64,000 nucleotides of DNA, from the NCBI GenBank assembly GCA_027533455.1, contig JAPZUC010000009.1:79075-143074 (forward strand), given 5' to 3'. The translations under genes were made by a program, and so were the position numbers. Positions within the stretch are counted from its first letter, which is position 1. Each line of letters opens with the position of its first letter. This DNA comes from Porphyrobacter sp. (lineage in GTDB: Bacteria; Pseudomonadota; Alphaproteobacteria; Sphingomonadales; Sphingomonadaceae). Positions 27,568-34,933 of this stretch are shown piece by piece. The notes under the pieces are model-generated. The model ran no database searches, was not told where the DNA came from, and was given only the letters and a program-made list of their open reading frames with translations.

Positions 27568-28341
27568 ATGGCTCCAATGCACGCAGCAGAACGGCAGAAG
27601 CGGATTTTAGAAGCGCTGCGGCCGACCGGCTTTGTCAGCTACCGCGATCTTGAAATCCTGCTCGATGCCTCGCCCGCAACGATTCGCCGCGATCTGGCGC
27701 GGATGGACGATGAGGGCGCGATCGCCCGGGTGCACGGCGGGGCTAAGCTCCCCGATAGCGGCAATGCAAGTCTGCTCGGCACGCCCTTCGATCAGAACAT
27801 CACCCGCCACCTTTCCGCCAAGCAGGCTATCGGAAAAGCCGCAGCGATGCTGTGCGCGCCGGGCGAAGGGGTGATGATCGACGGCGGCACCACCACCTTG
27901 CAGATGTGCCCCCACCTCGATGGGCTCGGCCTTCAGGTGCTCACCAATTCGCTCCACATCGTCAACGCGCTGCTGCCGCAGGCGGGCACGCGCATCCTGC
28001 TGCCTTCGGGCGCGGTGTTCCGCGAGCAGAACATCATCCTTGCCCCCGCCGGCGAGGATTCCATGCCCCGCTTCCACGCGCCGCGCCTGTTCATGGGCGC
28101 GGCAGCGGTCGGCCCGCAAGGCGCGATGCAGGCCGATCCCGTGCTTGTCGCCGCCGAACGCCGCCTGATTGACCGAGCCGACGAGGTCATCCTGCTTGTC
28201 GACAGCTCCAAGTTCGTCTCGCGCTCGGGCACGATCGTGTGCGGACTGGACGAGGTTGACATTCTGATTACCGATGCTGGGATCGATGCAGTGAGCCGGG
28301 CGATGATAGAACGGGCGGGGACGCAGCTAATCATCGCCTGA
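27568..28341 (+). CDS. DeoR-family transcriptional regulator of the rhamnose genes
   Basis: A 257-residue regulator. The N-terminal winged helix (about residues 8-60) includes RQKRILEALRPTG and SPATIRRDLARMDDEGAIARVHGGA, the classic DeoR signature. The C-terminal sugar-phosphate sensor domain contains IDGGTTTLQM and VDSSKFVSRSG. DeoR-type proteins regulate rhamnose genes in rhizobia. It lies 18 bp after the lactate dehydrogenase gene in the same operon. A rhamnulose-phosphate-type effector is likely. An internal ATG three codons in (27577) is possible as the start. Confidence 0.88.
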   Translation: MAPMHAAERQKRILEALRPTGFVSYRDLEILLDASPATIRRDLARMDDEGAIARVHGGAKLPDSGNASLLGTPFDQNITRHLSAKQAIGKAAAMLCAPGEGVMIDGGTTTLQMCPHLDGLGLQVLTNSLHIVNALLPQAGTRILLPSGAVFREQNIILAPAGEDSMPRFHAPRLFMGAAAVGPQGAMQADPVLVAAERRLIDRADEVILLVDSSKFVSRSGTIVCGLDEVDILITDAGIDAVSRAMIERAGTQLIIA

Positions 28342-28822
28342 AGGTGCGTTGAGAATTACTCAGACCCGAGGCAGTAGCATGTCTTGGTTGCTTTTCGCCG
28401 GATGCGTTGGGACGATATCCTAGGTAAGGCTCATGGCAGGCATTATGGAATTCGTTCGCAGCGTCCTGACCGTACTACCGCTGGTCAGTTCGTGTAGCAA
28501 AACAAGAAGTACGGACACACCAAGTACCTGCCCAAGGGAGCGAAGCCTCACTTCATCGTCGCCTGCCTTCATGATCACGGTCAGAATGACAAGCCAGCCG
28601 GTCGCATGTCCTAAAGGGATCGCTCAACGGACACTTTTGGCCGAACAGAGGTCGGACCCCCTGCCCTCTGCAATTCTGGCATGCTGCCTCTCTCAATAGA
28701 GTGGTACGCCTTATCATCTCAAACAGGGGCCTGATCCGTGGCGCTGTGAGGCGGTTCAAACCACGAGGCCCGAGGGAGCCTATTACGACATGTGCGCCCC
28801 GCATAGGTTCGCCCAAATGCCG
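28342..28822. pseudogene. Gene-free stretch with a possible decayed coding remnant
   Basis: No intact gene is visible in these 481 bases. Around 28,500-28,615 one plus-strand frame reads KKYGHTKYLPKGAKPHFIV and continues some 15 codons to a TAA, but is preceded closely by a stop in the same frame. It looks like a gene fragment, perhaps of a transposase, although I do not recognise the family. The stretch separates the sugar-catabolism genes from the conjugation module and may be a fusion point between the two. Confidence 0.3.
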
Positions 28823-29077
28823 CTAACTCCCTCCCTCAGCGACGGATTGAATCCAAGCGTTGATCTCGGCTTCCACCCAGACCGAGCACTTCGGTCCAAG
28901 CGCGCGGCATTTGGGAAAACGTCCCTCGCTCATGCGCTGATAAATAGCTGAGCGACGAAGCCCAACCCGCTCCATGACCTCAGGCAAACGCAGGAGACGC
29001 GATGGGCCTGCGCTGGCAGGTTCGATTCTAGCGGCGGCGGTGGCGCTACATTCAACGGTTTTGTGATTTGCAGTCAT
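28823..29077 (-). CDS. AlpA-family helix-turn-helix regulator
   Basis: An 84-residue DNA-binding protein. After a 25-residue variable N-terminus it has the AlpA/MerR-like winged helix LLRLPEVMERVGLRRSAIYQ, RMSEGRFPKCRALGPKC and VWVEAEINAWI. AlpA proteins act in phages and integrated elements, for example as activators of excision or integrase genes. It heads the conjugation module together with the Xre-type regulator just upstream on the same strand. No strong ribosome-binding site is visible at the ATG. Confidence 0.82.
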   Translation of the reverse strand: MTANHKTVECSATAAARIEPASAGPSRLLRLPEVMERVGLRRSAIYQRMSEGRFPKCRALGPKCSVWVEAEINAWIQSVAEGGS

Positions 29078-29126
29078 TGACGGTCCAGTCGGGTTATTGG
29101 CTCGGTCCCCTCCGAGTTGCCCTGCT

Positions 29127-29579
29127 TCAGCGTGTCAGCGACATGGCGATGTCGCGATTGGCGAGGTCATCGATATGCCTGGCGAGCAGTTTGGCCACGA
29201 GCTGCGAGGTGCCGCTAGCCCAGCGCGGTCTCAGGTCATCGACCCGGCGCCCGAGCGTGCGATCAAGTTGCCCCGGCAAGCTGGTGATGAATTCGTCAAG
29301 GAATGCCCCCATTTCGCGGTGCATCCATTCGCAAGCCAGCGCTTCGTCTCCGGCCAATGTCAGCACGATCACGGCATGGGGCGAAACACCGCAGACCTCC
29401 AGGAGACGAACAGCGCGGTCAATGCTGATAGCGCGCTCACCCCGCATGACCTTCAGCATTGTTTCGCGGTGGATCCCGGCCTCATTGGCGATCTGGTGCT
29501 TCGGCTTGTCGGCGGTTTCGATGGCGTGCGTGATGACGCGCGCAAGGCTGGCATTCGTATCAAGGGCAGACTGATGCAT
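29127..29579 (-). CDS. Xre/Cro-type helix-turn-helix regulator
   Basis: A 150-residue protein with a Cro/C1-type HTH in the first 65 residues (KHQIANEAGIHRETMLKVMRG) followed by a helical C-terminal region of unknown fold. The ATG at 29579 is preferred because AGGAG lies nine bases upstream; an ATG six codons earlier lacks one. It is divergent from the transfer operon and close to its promoter, so control of transfer genes is likely. The target site is not identified. Confidence 0.75.
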   Translation of the reverse strand: MHQSALDTNASLARVITHAIETADKPKHQIANEAGIHRETMLKVMRGERAISIDRAVRLLEVCGVSPHAVIVLTLAGDEALACEWMHREMGAFLDEFITSLPGQLDRTLGRRVDDLRPRWASGTSQLVAKLLARHIDDLANRDIAMSLTR

Positions 29580-29926
29580 GGCGACGACTCCTGTCATTGA
29601 GCAAGTGAGTCGAAGGCATATCGCGCACGCGGCGTATAAGAAAGAAAATAGAACATATATCGAACATCTCGTTTCTAGGATGGATTATCGTAGGACACGA
29701 TTCGTCGGAGAATACCGACAGAGTGGATGGTACAGATCGACCTCTATCGACGCTATACCCACTGATCATGTGGTAGAATCTGGCTAGGCCCATTTCGGTG
29801 CGTCCATATGTATCCGGCCAATGGCACGCTGAACACGCCAGACTTCCTACACGCATTTCCTAGATGCATAGAGAACACACAGCGAACGCAAGAACGCTGT
29901 TCCACCCTCCCAGACGGAGTTCTCTT
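29580..29926. promoter_or_regulatory. Promoter region of the transfer operon
   Basis: A 347-bp gap between the divergent Xre gene and traA. It is AT-rich around 29,630-29,760 compared with the flanking genes, and contains a short inverted repeat GTCGG-AGAATA-CCGAC. GGAG at 29916-29919 is the traA ribosome-binding site. No credible gene is seen: open frames here lack family resemblance. An oriT could lie here, but no diagnostic nick sequence is recognised. Confidence 0.4.
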
Positions 29927-30271
29927 ATGCAGTCCCTCACCTTTCCCCGCCGCGCCGCCGCATGCCCTCAGCGCGCCTCCAAATTCGACCGGGCGATGCG
30001 CCTCGCCATCCCTGCGCTCATTGCCGGCCTCGCAGCAGGCGCAGCCTATGCCGGCGCTGACACGACCTTCGATCCCGCGCTCACGCAGTTCACCAATTTC
30101 CTCGAAGGCTCGGGCGGCAAGATCATCACAGTCCTCAGCCTTGCGGGTGGTCTTATCGGCCTTGCCTCGGGCCGCTTTTCGCTCGGGCAGGTCGCTGTTC
30201 CGGTGGGTGTCGGCATCGGTGTCGGCACGGGCGTTCCGATCGTCACCTCGGTCGTGACCGCGGTCATCTGA
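29927..30271 (+). CDS. traA: TraA-like pilin precursor of F-type conjugation
   Basis: A 114-residue prepilin. A basic N-terminus is followed by a long signal/first hydrophobic segment ending AGAAYAGA, and the mature part (about 70 residues) holds two hydrophobic helices, VLSLAGGLIGLASG and the Gly/Val-rich C-terminal segment. The ATG at 29927 is selected by GGAG seven bases upstream. It is the first gene of the type IV secretion cluster, as in the F plasmid. An S26 peptidase encoded at 38309 could process it. Confidence 0.82.
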   Translation: MQSLTFPRRAAACPQRASKFDRAMRLAIPALIAGLAAGAAYAGADTTFDPALTQFTNFLEGSGGKIITVLSLAGGLIGLASGRFSLGQVAVPVGVGIGVGTGVPIVTSVVTAVI

Positions 30272-30300
30272 CGCATCGGGCACGGGAAGGCAGCATCGCC

Positions 30301-30588
30301 ATGAAGGATCCCTACATCATCCCGCGCAGGCTCGACGATCCGGAGCTCATCGGTTTCTGGACCATCGACGAGTTTGCCGGGATGATCATCCCCTTCACCT
30401 GGGGCATTCTCAGTCAGCATATCTTTATCGGCATTATCGTTGCTTTCGGCGCCTGGTTCGCGCTGCGAAAGGCAAAAGCAGGACGCGCCAGCTCCTGGGT
30501 AGCCCATGCCGCATATTGGTATCTGCCGGCCGGAATTCTCGGGCTGAAAGCGACGCCGCCTTCCCACTGCCGCCTGCTTGCCGGTTGA
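30301..30588 (+). CDS. traL: TraL, F-type T4SS inner-membrane protein
   Basis: A 95-residue protein starting KDPYIIPRRLDDPELIGFW, which is the TraL signature, with two hydrophobic segments around residues 25-60 and 68-85. TraL is a small inner-membrane component needed for pilus assembly (VirB3-like). Its place between traA and traE matches F-type gene order. Confidence 0.88.
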   Translation: MKDPYIIPRRLDDPELIGFWTIDEFAGMIIPFTWGILSQHIFIGIIVAFGAWFALRKAKAGRASSWVAHAAYWYLPAGILGLKATPPSHCRLLAG

Positions 30589-30600
30589 GGGGAGACATCC

Positions 30601-31173
30601 ATGTTTGCCGACATTTCTCATGAGCGCCAGCAGACGCTGCTGCGCCAGCGCAACCTGTTTGCGTTGACCAGCGCAGGACTCGGTATTGCGCTGGTGATCA
30701 CCGCTGGCCTTGCCGCCACAAGGGATCGCGAAGTCGTTCTGCTCCCGACCCTTCCCAGCACGCTGACCGTCAGCAGTGCCGGGGTCGAGGCGGACTATCT
30801 CGAGCTCGTCACCCGCGACACCGCGCTCGTTCTTCTCAATCGCAGCCCCGAGGGCCTCGATTACTGGATGGCCGAGATTTTGAAGCTCGCGGACCCTGCA
30901 AGCCACGGTCAGCTGAAGGCCGATCTTGTCCGGATCGTTGCCGAACAGCGCGGCTCGGACGTCACCCAGGCTTTCGTGATCCGCTCGATGACGGTCGATC
31001 CCAAGGCGCTCACCTCGGAAGTGACCGGCACGCTCAAGACCTTTGTCGGCGCGCAGGTCATCGCCAGCGATGATCGCCGGTTCCGCTTCCACTGGACCTA
31101 TCGCGGCCTTCGCCTCGCGCTCGCCGGGTTTGCCCAGGTTCCCACCGACAAACAGATGAAGGAGGCCAAGTGA
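30601..31173 (+). CDS. traE: TraE, F-type T4SS core component
   Basis: A 190-residue protein with a single N-terminal transmembrane segment (about 20-40) and a periplasmic VirB8-like domain. LTSEVTGTLKTFVG and FRFHWTYRGLRLALAGF are typical late TraE segments. GAGGGGAGA provides a ribosome-binding site. The end of the gene overlaps traK by one base (TGATG). Confidence 0.88.
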   Translation: MFADISHERQQTLLRQRNLFALTSAGLGIALVITAGLAATRDREVVLLPTLPSTLTVSSAGVEADYLELVTRDTALVLLNRSPEGLDYWMAEILKLADPASHGQLKADLVRIVAEQRGSDVTQAFVIRSMTVDPKALTSEVTGTLKTFVGAQVIASDDRRFRFHWTYRGLRLALAGFAQVPTDKQMKEAK

Positions 31174-31928
31174 TGGCTTGCCAACCCCTACGCCGCAGTC
31201 ACCGCGCAGCGCTCTGCTCGGCCGCACTGCTCGCTCTTGGCGCCACCAGCGCAAAGGCAGCGGACCAGTTCCGGCAGGCCGCCGACGGCTCGAGCATCGA
31301 ATGCGCGGTCTCGGCGCGCGAGCTCACCCGCTTTGCGCTGATCGACGATCAGTTTGCCAGCGTCTCGAAGATCTCGAGCGGCACGCCCTACAATGATTTT
31401 GCGGTGACCAACGAGCCGCTGCGCGGCGACATCTATGTCTCGGTCCCCGAGACCTTTGCTGCCCGTAGCATCAGCTTCTTTGCCACGACCCGCAAAGGCT
31501 ATGTCTACAAACTTGCCTGCAAGATCGAGCCGATCCCGGCCGTCCAGGTCTTCATCGCCAACCCGGCGATTGCGCAAGGCAAGGCGGCGGATTGGGAGCG
31601 CGAGACCCCGCTTTCAACGAGCGCAGTGCGCCTCATCCAGGCGATGGCCAATGACCAAACGGTCGATGGGTTCGAAGTCCGGCAATCTGCCAATCCGCCG
31701 GCACGCGTGGGCGATCTCGAGGTCCAGCTGATCGCCGACTACCGCGGCGCGAGCCTCGCCGGAAAGGTCATCCGCATCGCCAATCGCGGCTCGCGAAGCG
31801 TGACGCTGGCTGAGCGCGACATTGCCCCTGCCGACACGCTGGCGGTGACCATCGTCGATCCTGAACTCGATCCGGGCAGCAGCACGACGGCCTTCATCGT
31901 CGGCACGAACGGAGGGTCCGAACAATGA
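31173..31928 (+). CDS. traK: TraK, F-type T4SS secretin-like protein
   Basis: A 251-residue periplasmic/outer-membrane component (VirB9-like N-terminus) that forms the core channel with TraB and TraV. An N-terminal signal peptide ending around LGATSAKA is followed by beta-rich sequence. AAGGAGG precedes both a GTG at 31170 and the ATG at 31173; the latter is chosen. The stop overlaps the traB start (ATGA). Confidence 0.86.
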   Translation: MACQPLRRSHRAALCSAALLALGATSAKAADQFRQAADGSSIECAVSARELTRFALIDDQFASVSKISSGTPYNDFAVTNEPLRGDIYVSVPETFAARSISFFATTRKGYVYKLACKIEPIPAVQVFIANPAIAQGKAADWERETPLSTSAVRLIQAMANDQTVDGFEVRQSANPPARVGDLEVQLIADYRGASLAGKVIRIANRGSRSVTLAERDIAPADTLAVTIVDPELDPGSSTTAFIVGTNGGSEQ

Positions 31929-33262
31929 GTGATACGTCACCCGCACCTGCCTCGCATCCGGAACAAACGGAACACCCCGCACCTTCGCCGGTCACCGAGC
32001 TCAATGCCCGCACTGCGCGTCGCCAGAAGCTGCTGATGGGCGCAATCGGTGCTCTCGTCCTGATGGGCGGCAGCTGGTTCATTCTTGGCGGCGACGACAA
32101 ACCCGCCAGAGGTGATCCTGACGCTGCACAGACCATCGATACTGCTGGCATCGTCAACCGCGACCTCGCCAACCGCGAGTTCGTCGCGACCTACAGCAAC
32201 AGGATCGATGCGGTAACCCGCGAGCAGAAGGCGCTGCGCGATGCCAGCGTACCCCGCAGCGAGATCGAAGAGCAGCTGGCAGCGCTCAAGGCCGAGAACC
32301 AGGCGATGCGCACCGACGGGCAGGCAGCGATCGATGCAATCTCGGCGGAGAATGCCGAGCTCAGAACCCGGCTCGCCAGCCAGCCGCCCGCCCCGCCCCC
32401 TGCTGCCCCGCCGCCGGCCTATGGCCCGCATGCGGGAGGCTACGACGCTCGCGGCAGCGCGGCCGCGACCACCCGGTCTGCCAGTGCAACGAGCGAGAAC
32501 GCCGTTCCCGCCTTCGCGCCCGGCGAGGTCAAGCTGATGAGCTTTGCCTCGGAGAAGGCAGGCCCTGCGGGACCGCGTACGGCGAGGCCCGAGACGCCGC
32601 CTGTCGTGGTCGAGGACTCCCCCGACTATCTGCCGCCCAATTCCTATGCGCCGGCGCGTGTGATCGTGGGCGTCGATGCCTCGGCAGGGGTATCGAGCCA
32701 GACCGATCCGCTCCCCGTGGTGCTGCGGATCACGGGCCCGGCGCGCTCGGTGATGCAGAACGGCAAGGTCCTGACGACGCGGATCGAAGGCTGCATCGTC
32801 AACGGCGCCGCGCGCGGCGATCTCTCGTCCGAGAAGGTCTATGTGAAGCTTGCCCGCATGACCTGCGACCAGCCCGGTGGCCGGGTCGCTGTCAGCGAGG
32901 TCAAGGGCTTCATCAGCTTTGCCGGCAAGTCGGGTGTGCGTGGACGCGTGGTCAGCCGCGAAGGCAATCTCGTCAGTCAGGCGCTCCTTGCAGGGATCGT
33001 CGGCGGGTTCGGACGCGGGTTCTCGGCCAACGCCAATGGCATCTTCGCAGGCCAGGTCGGCACGGGCCAGCAGCGCGAGGCACTCTCGGCCACCGACATT
33101 CTGGCAGGCGGCCTCGGCCAAGGGGCGGGCGAGGCTGCCGATACGGTCAGCCGTTACCTCATCGAGCGCGCAGAACAATACCAACCCGTCGTCGAGATGC
33201 CGACCGGCATCTCAGTCGAGATCGTGTTTCTCGACGGCGTCTTCGTGAGGAATTCCCAATGA
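31925..33262 (+). CDS. traB: TraB, F-type T4SS scaffold protein
   Basis: A 445-residue VirB10-like protein spanning the envelope. It has a cytoplasmic N-terminus, a transmembrane helix (about residues 36-54), a coiled-coil around 90-140, a Pro/Ala-rich linker and a C-terminal beta-barrel domain (about 235-440). QALLAGIVGGFGRGFSA is characteristic of the TraB C-terminus. It overlaps both traK and the next gene by a few bases. Confidence 0.9.
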   Translation: MSDTSPAPASHPEQTEHPAPSPVTELNARTARRQKLLMGAIGALVLMGGSWFILGGDDKPARGDPDAAQTIDTAGIVNRDLANREFVATYSNRIDAVTREQKALRDASVPRSEIEEQLAALKAENQAMRTDGQAAIDAISAENAELRTRLASQPPAPPPAAPPPAYGPHAGGYDARGSAAATTRSASATSENAVPAFAPGEVKLMSFASEKAGPAGPRTARPETPPVVVEDSPDYLPPNSYAPARVIVGVDASAGVSSQTDPLPVVLRITGPARSVMQNGKVLTTRIEGCIVNGAARGDLSSEKVYVKLARMTCDQPGGRVAVSEVKGFISFAGKSGVRGRVVSREGNLVSQALLAGIVGGFGRGFSANANGIFAGQVGTGQQREALSATDILAGGLGQGAGEAADTVSRYLIERAEQYQPVVEMPTGISVEIVFLDGVFVRNSQ

Positions 33263-34146
33263 TCAGCGATACAAACTCCCTCCCCCACAAGCGGCGCACC
33301 CGCTGGATCAAGCCTGCAGCCGGTATTGCCGGGGTGATCGCCCTCTCGGCCGCCACGGGCTGGGCCGTCGCCAGCCTCGCCTCGCCCATGAAGGCACCGG
33401 ATACAGACACCGTGCGGGCGGCCCTCAAGCTGCGCCTGCCCAAGACCCCGATCGACCGGATCGCCTGCGAGGGTCTCGGCGGCCTGTGCGAAGTCGCCTC
33501 CAAGTCGACGCTGTTCTACGTCGATCGGGCGGCGCGCTACCTCGTGATTGGCCGAGTCTATGACATGGAAGCGCGTCAGGATCTGACGGCGGCCCGGCTG
33601 CTTGAACTCAACCCTGACCTTCTGACGGCGGGCGCGCCCCGATCTGCAGCAGCCGAAAAAGCCCCACAAGCTGCGGCGCGCACGGCCCCCAGGAAAGTCT
33701 CGCTCGCGGGTCTTCCGGCCAATGGCGCGATCACCTGGGGCCCTGTCAACGGGCCAAAGGTGGTGGTCTTCTCCGATTTCCAGTGCGGCTACTGCAAGAA
33801 GCTTGAAGAGGAGCTGAAAGCGATCGGCGCGCGCGTCGAGGAACGGCCGATATCGCTCTTCGGGGCCGAAAGCCGCCGCGATGCCGAACGCGTGCTGTGC
33901 GCCCCGCGCCCGGAACTCTCGCTCCGGCTCGCCTATTCGGGCGGCGCGCTCGTCAATCCCAAGCCCTGCGACACCAGCGGTCTCGATGCCAACGAGGCCT
34001 TCGCAAAGGCCAATGGCTTTACCGGCACGCCCGTTCTCGTGCGCCCTTCCGATGGCGCAGTGCTCGAGGGCTACCGCCCGGCGGCAGTCCTTCGCGAGTT
34101 CCTGCGCCCCGCCGCTCCGGCGCTGACCCCATCCAAGAAAGGATAG
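33259..34146 (+). CDS. DsbC-like thiol:disulfide interchange protein
   Basis: A 295-residue envelope protein with an N-terminal hydrophobic segment (about 22-43), a DsbC-type dimerisation region, and a thioredoxin fold with the active site CGYCKK after VVVFSDFQ. It is expected to isomerise disulfides in the cysteine-rich transfer proteins TraN, TraU and TraH. It lies between traB and traV, as in several F-like mobile elements, and overlaps traB by ATGA. Confidence 0.88.
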   Translation: MISDTNSLPHKRRTRWIKPAAGIAGVIALSAATGWAVASLASPMKAPDTDTVRAALKLRLPKTPIDRIACEGLGGLCEVASKSTLFYVDRAARYLVIGRVYDMEARQDLTAARLLELNPDLLTAGAPRSAAAEKAPQAAARTAPRKVSLAGLPANGAITWGPVNGPKVVVFSDFQCGYCKKLEEELKAIGARVEERPISLFGAESRRDAERVLCAPRPELSLRLAYSGGALVNPKPCDTSGLDANEAFAKANGFTGTPVLVRPSDGAVLEGYRPAAVLREFLRPAAPALTPSKKG

Positions 34147-34150
34147 ACCC

Positions 34151-34933
34151 ATGCGGCTCCCCTTCCGTTTCCTCGCCTGCGCCGGCCTTGCCGTGATGGC
34201 GAGCGCCTGCGCGACCTTCGGCACGAATGTCGAAGGATCGTTCCAATGCCGCGCGCCCAAGGGCGACTGCGCACCCTCGCATGTTCTCGATGCCCGCGCG
34301 ACGAGCGACATGACAGCTGAGAAAAACCCACAGCATGCCACGCGCCCGGGAATTGCCGTCGCGGCAGGCGATCGGGCACGCACATCCGAGCGCACGCTCA
34401 GGATCGTATTCCCTGCGCGGGTCGATGAGGCGGGAACGCTGCACGACGAGGCCGTCGCCTGGACCGTCATCGAGAACCCGCGCTGGGCGGCGGAACTGCG
34501 CCGCAAGCCCGGCGATCAGGCCGCTCCGCCGCTGATGCGACAGCTGAAACGGCAGCTGAAGGCGGTGCAGGCCACGGCGCAAACTGACGCGCAACCGGAC
34601 AATGTCCTTGCGACGGACAAGCTGGACGAAGCCACCACCGCCCAATCAGACCAGAGCGCCCCTGACGCCGAATTCCTCGTCCAGCCCGACAACCACTCTG
34701 ACCTTTTCCCGTTGGTCTCGCCGCCGGTATCCCCCTCCCCGGCGAACGAGACTGCGACCGGTGCCGATGCACCGGTGGCCGGGGGGCTCCATGCGACCGC
34801 GTCCCCGCATGATCCAGCCCCCCGGCTTTCCAATACCCGCGCGCCGCTCACCTTCCCGAGCATCGAGGCGATCGAGGCAGCCAAGCGCGATGCAGCCGCC
34901 AGCAAGGCACAGCCCGAAAAGGAGCAAAACTGA
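34151..34933 (+). CDS. traV: TraV, F-type T4SS lipoprotein
   Basis: A 260-residue lipoprotein (VirB7-like). The signal ends in a lipobox-like MASACAT with the cysteine near residue 20, and the family motif GTNVEGSFQCRAPKGDC follows directly. The remainder is long, Pro/Ala-rich and probably disordered, ending in a coil-like Lys/Glu/Ala segment. It overlaps traC by one base. Confidence 0.85.
   Translation: MRLPFRFLACAGLAVMASACATFGTNVEGSFQCRAPKGDCAPSHVLDARATSDMTAEKNPQHATRPGIAVAAGDRARTSERTLRIVFPARVDEAGTLHDEAVAWTVIENPRWAAELRRKPGDQAAPPLMRQLKRQLKAVQATAQTDAQPDNVLATDKLDEATTAQSDQSAPDAEFLVQPDNHSDLFPLVSPPVSPSPANETATGADAPVAGGLHATASPHDPAPRLSNTRAPLTFPSIEAIEAAKRDAAASKAQPEKEQN

Noticed and set aside
29560..29856. 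98-codon minus-strand open frame upstream of traA
   Set aside because: Spans AT-rich promoter DNA, overlaps the Xre gene start and has no family resemblance.
30046..31254. A 402-codon open frame on the minus strand across traA-traK
   Set aside because: It is antisense to clear F-type genes, has no family resemblance and reflects GC-rich codon bias.
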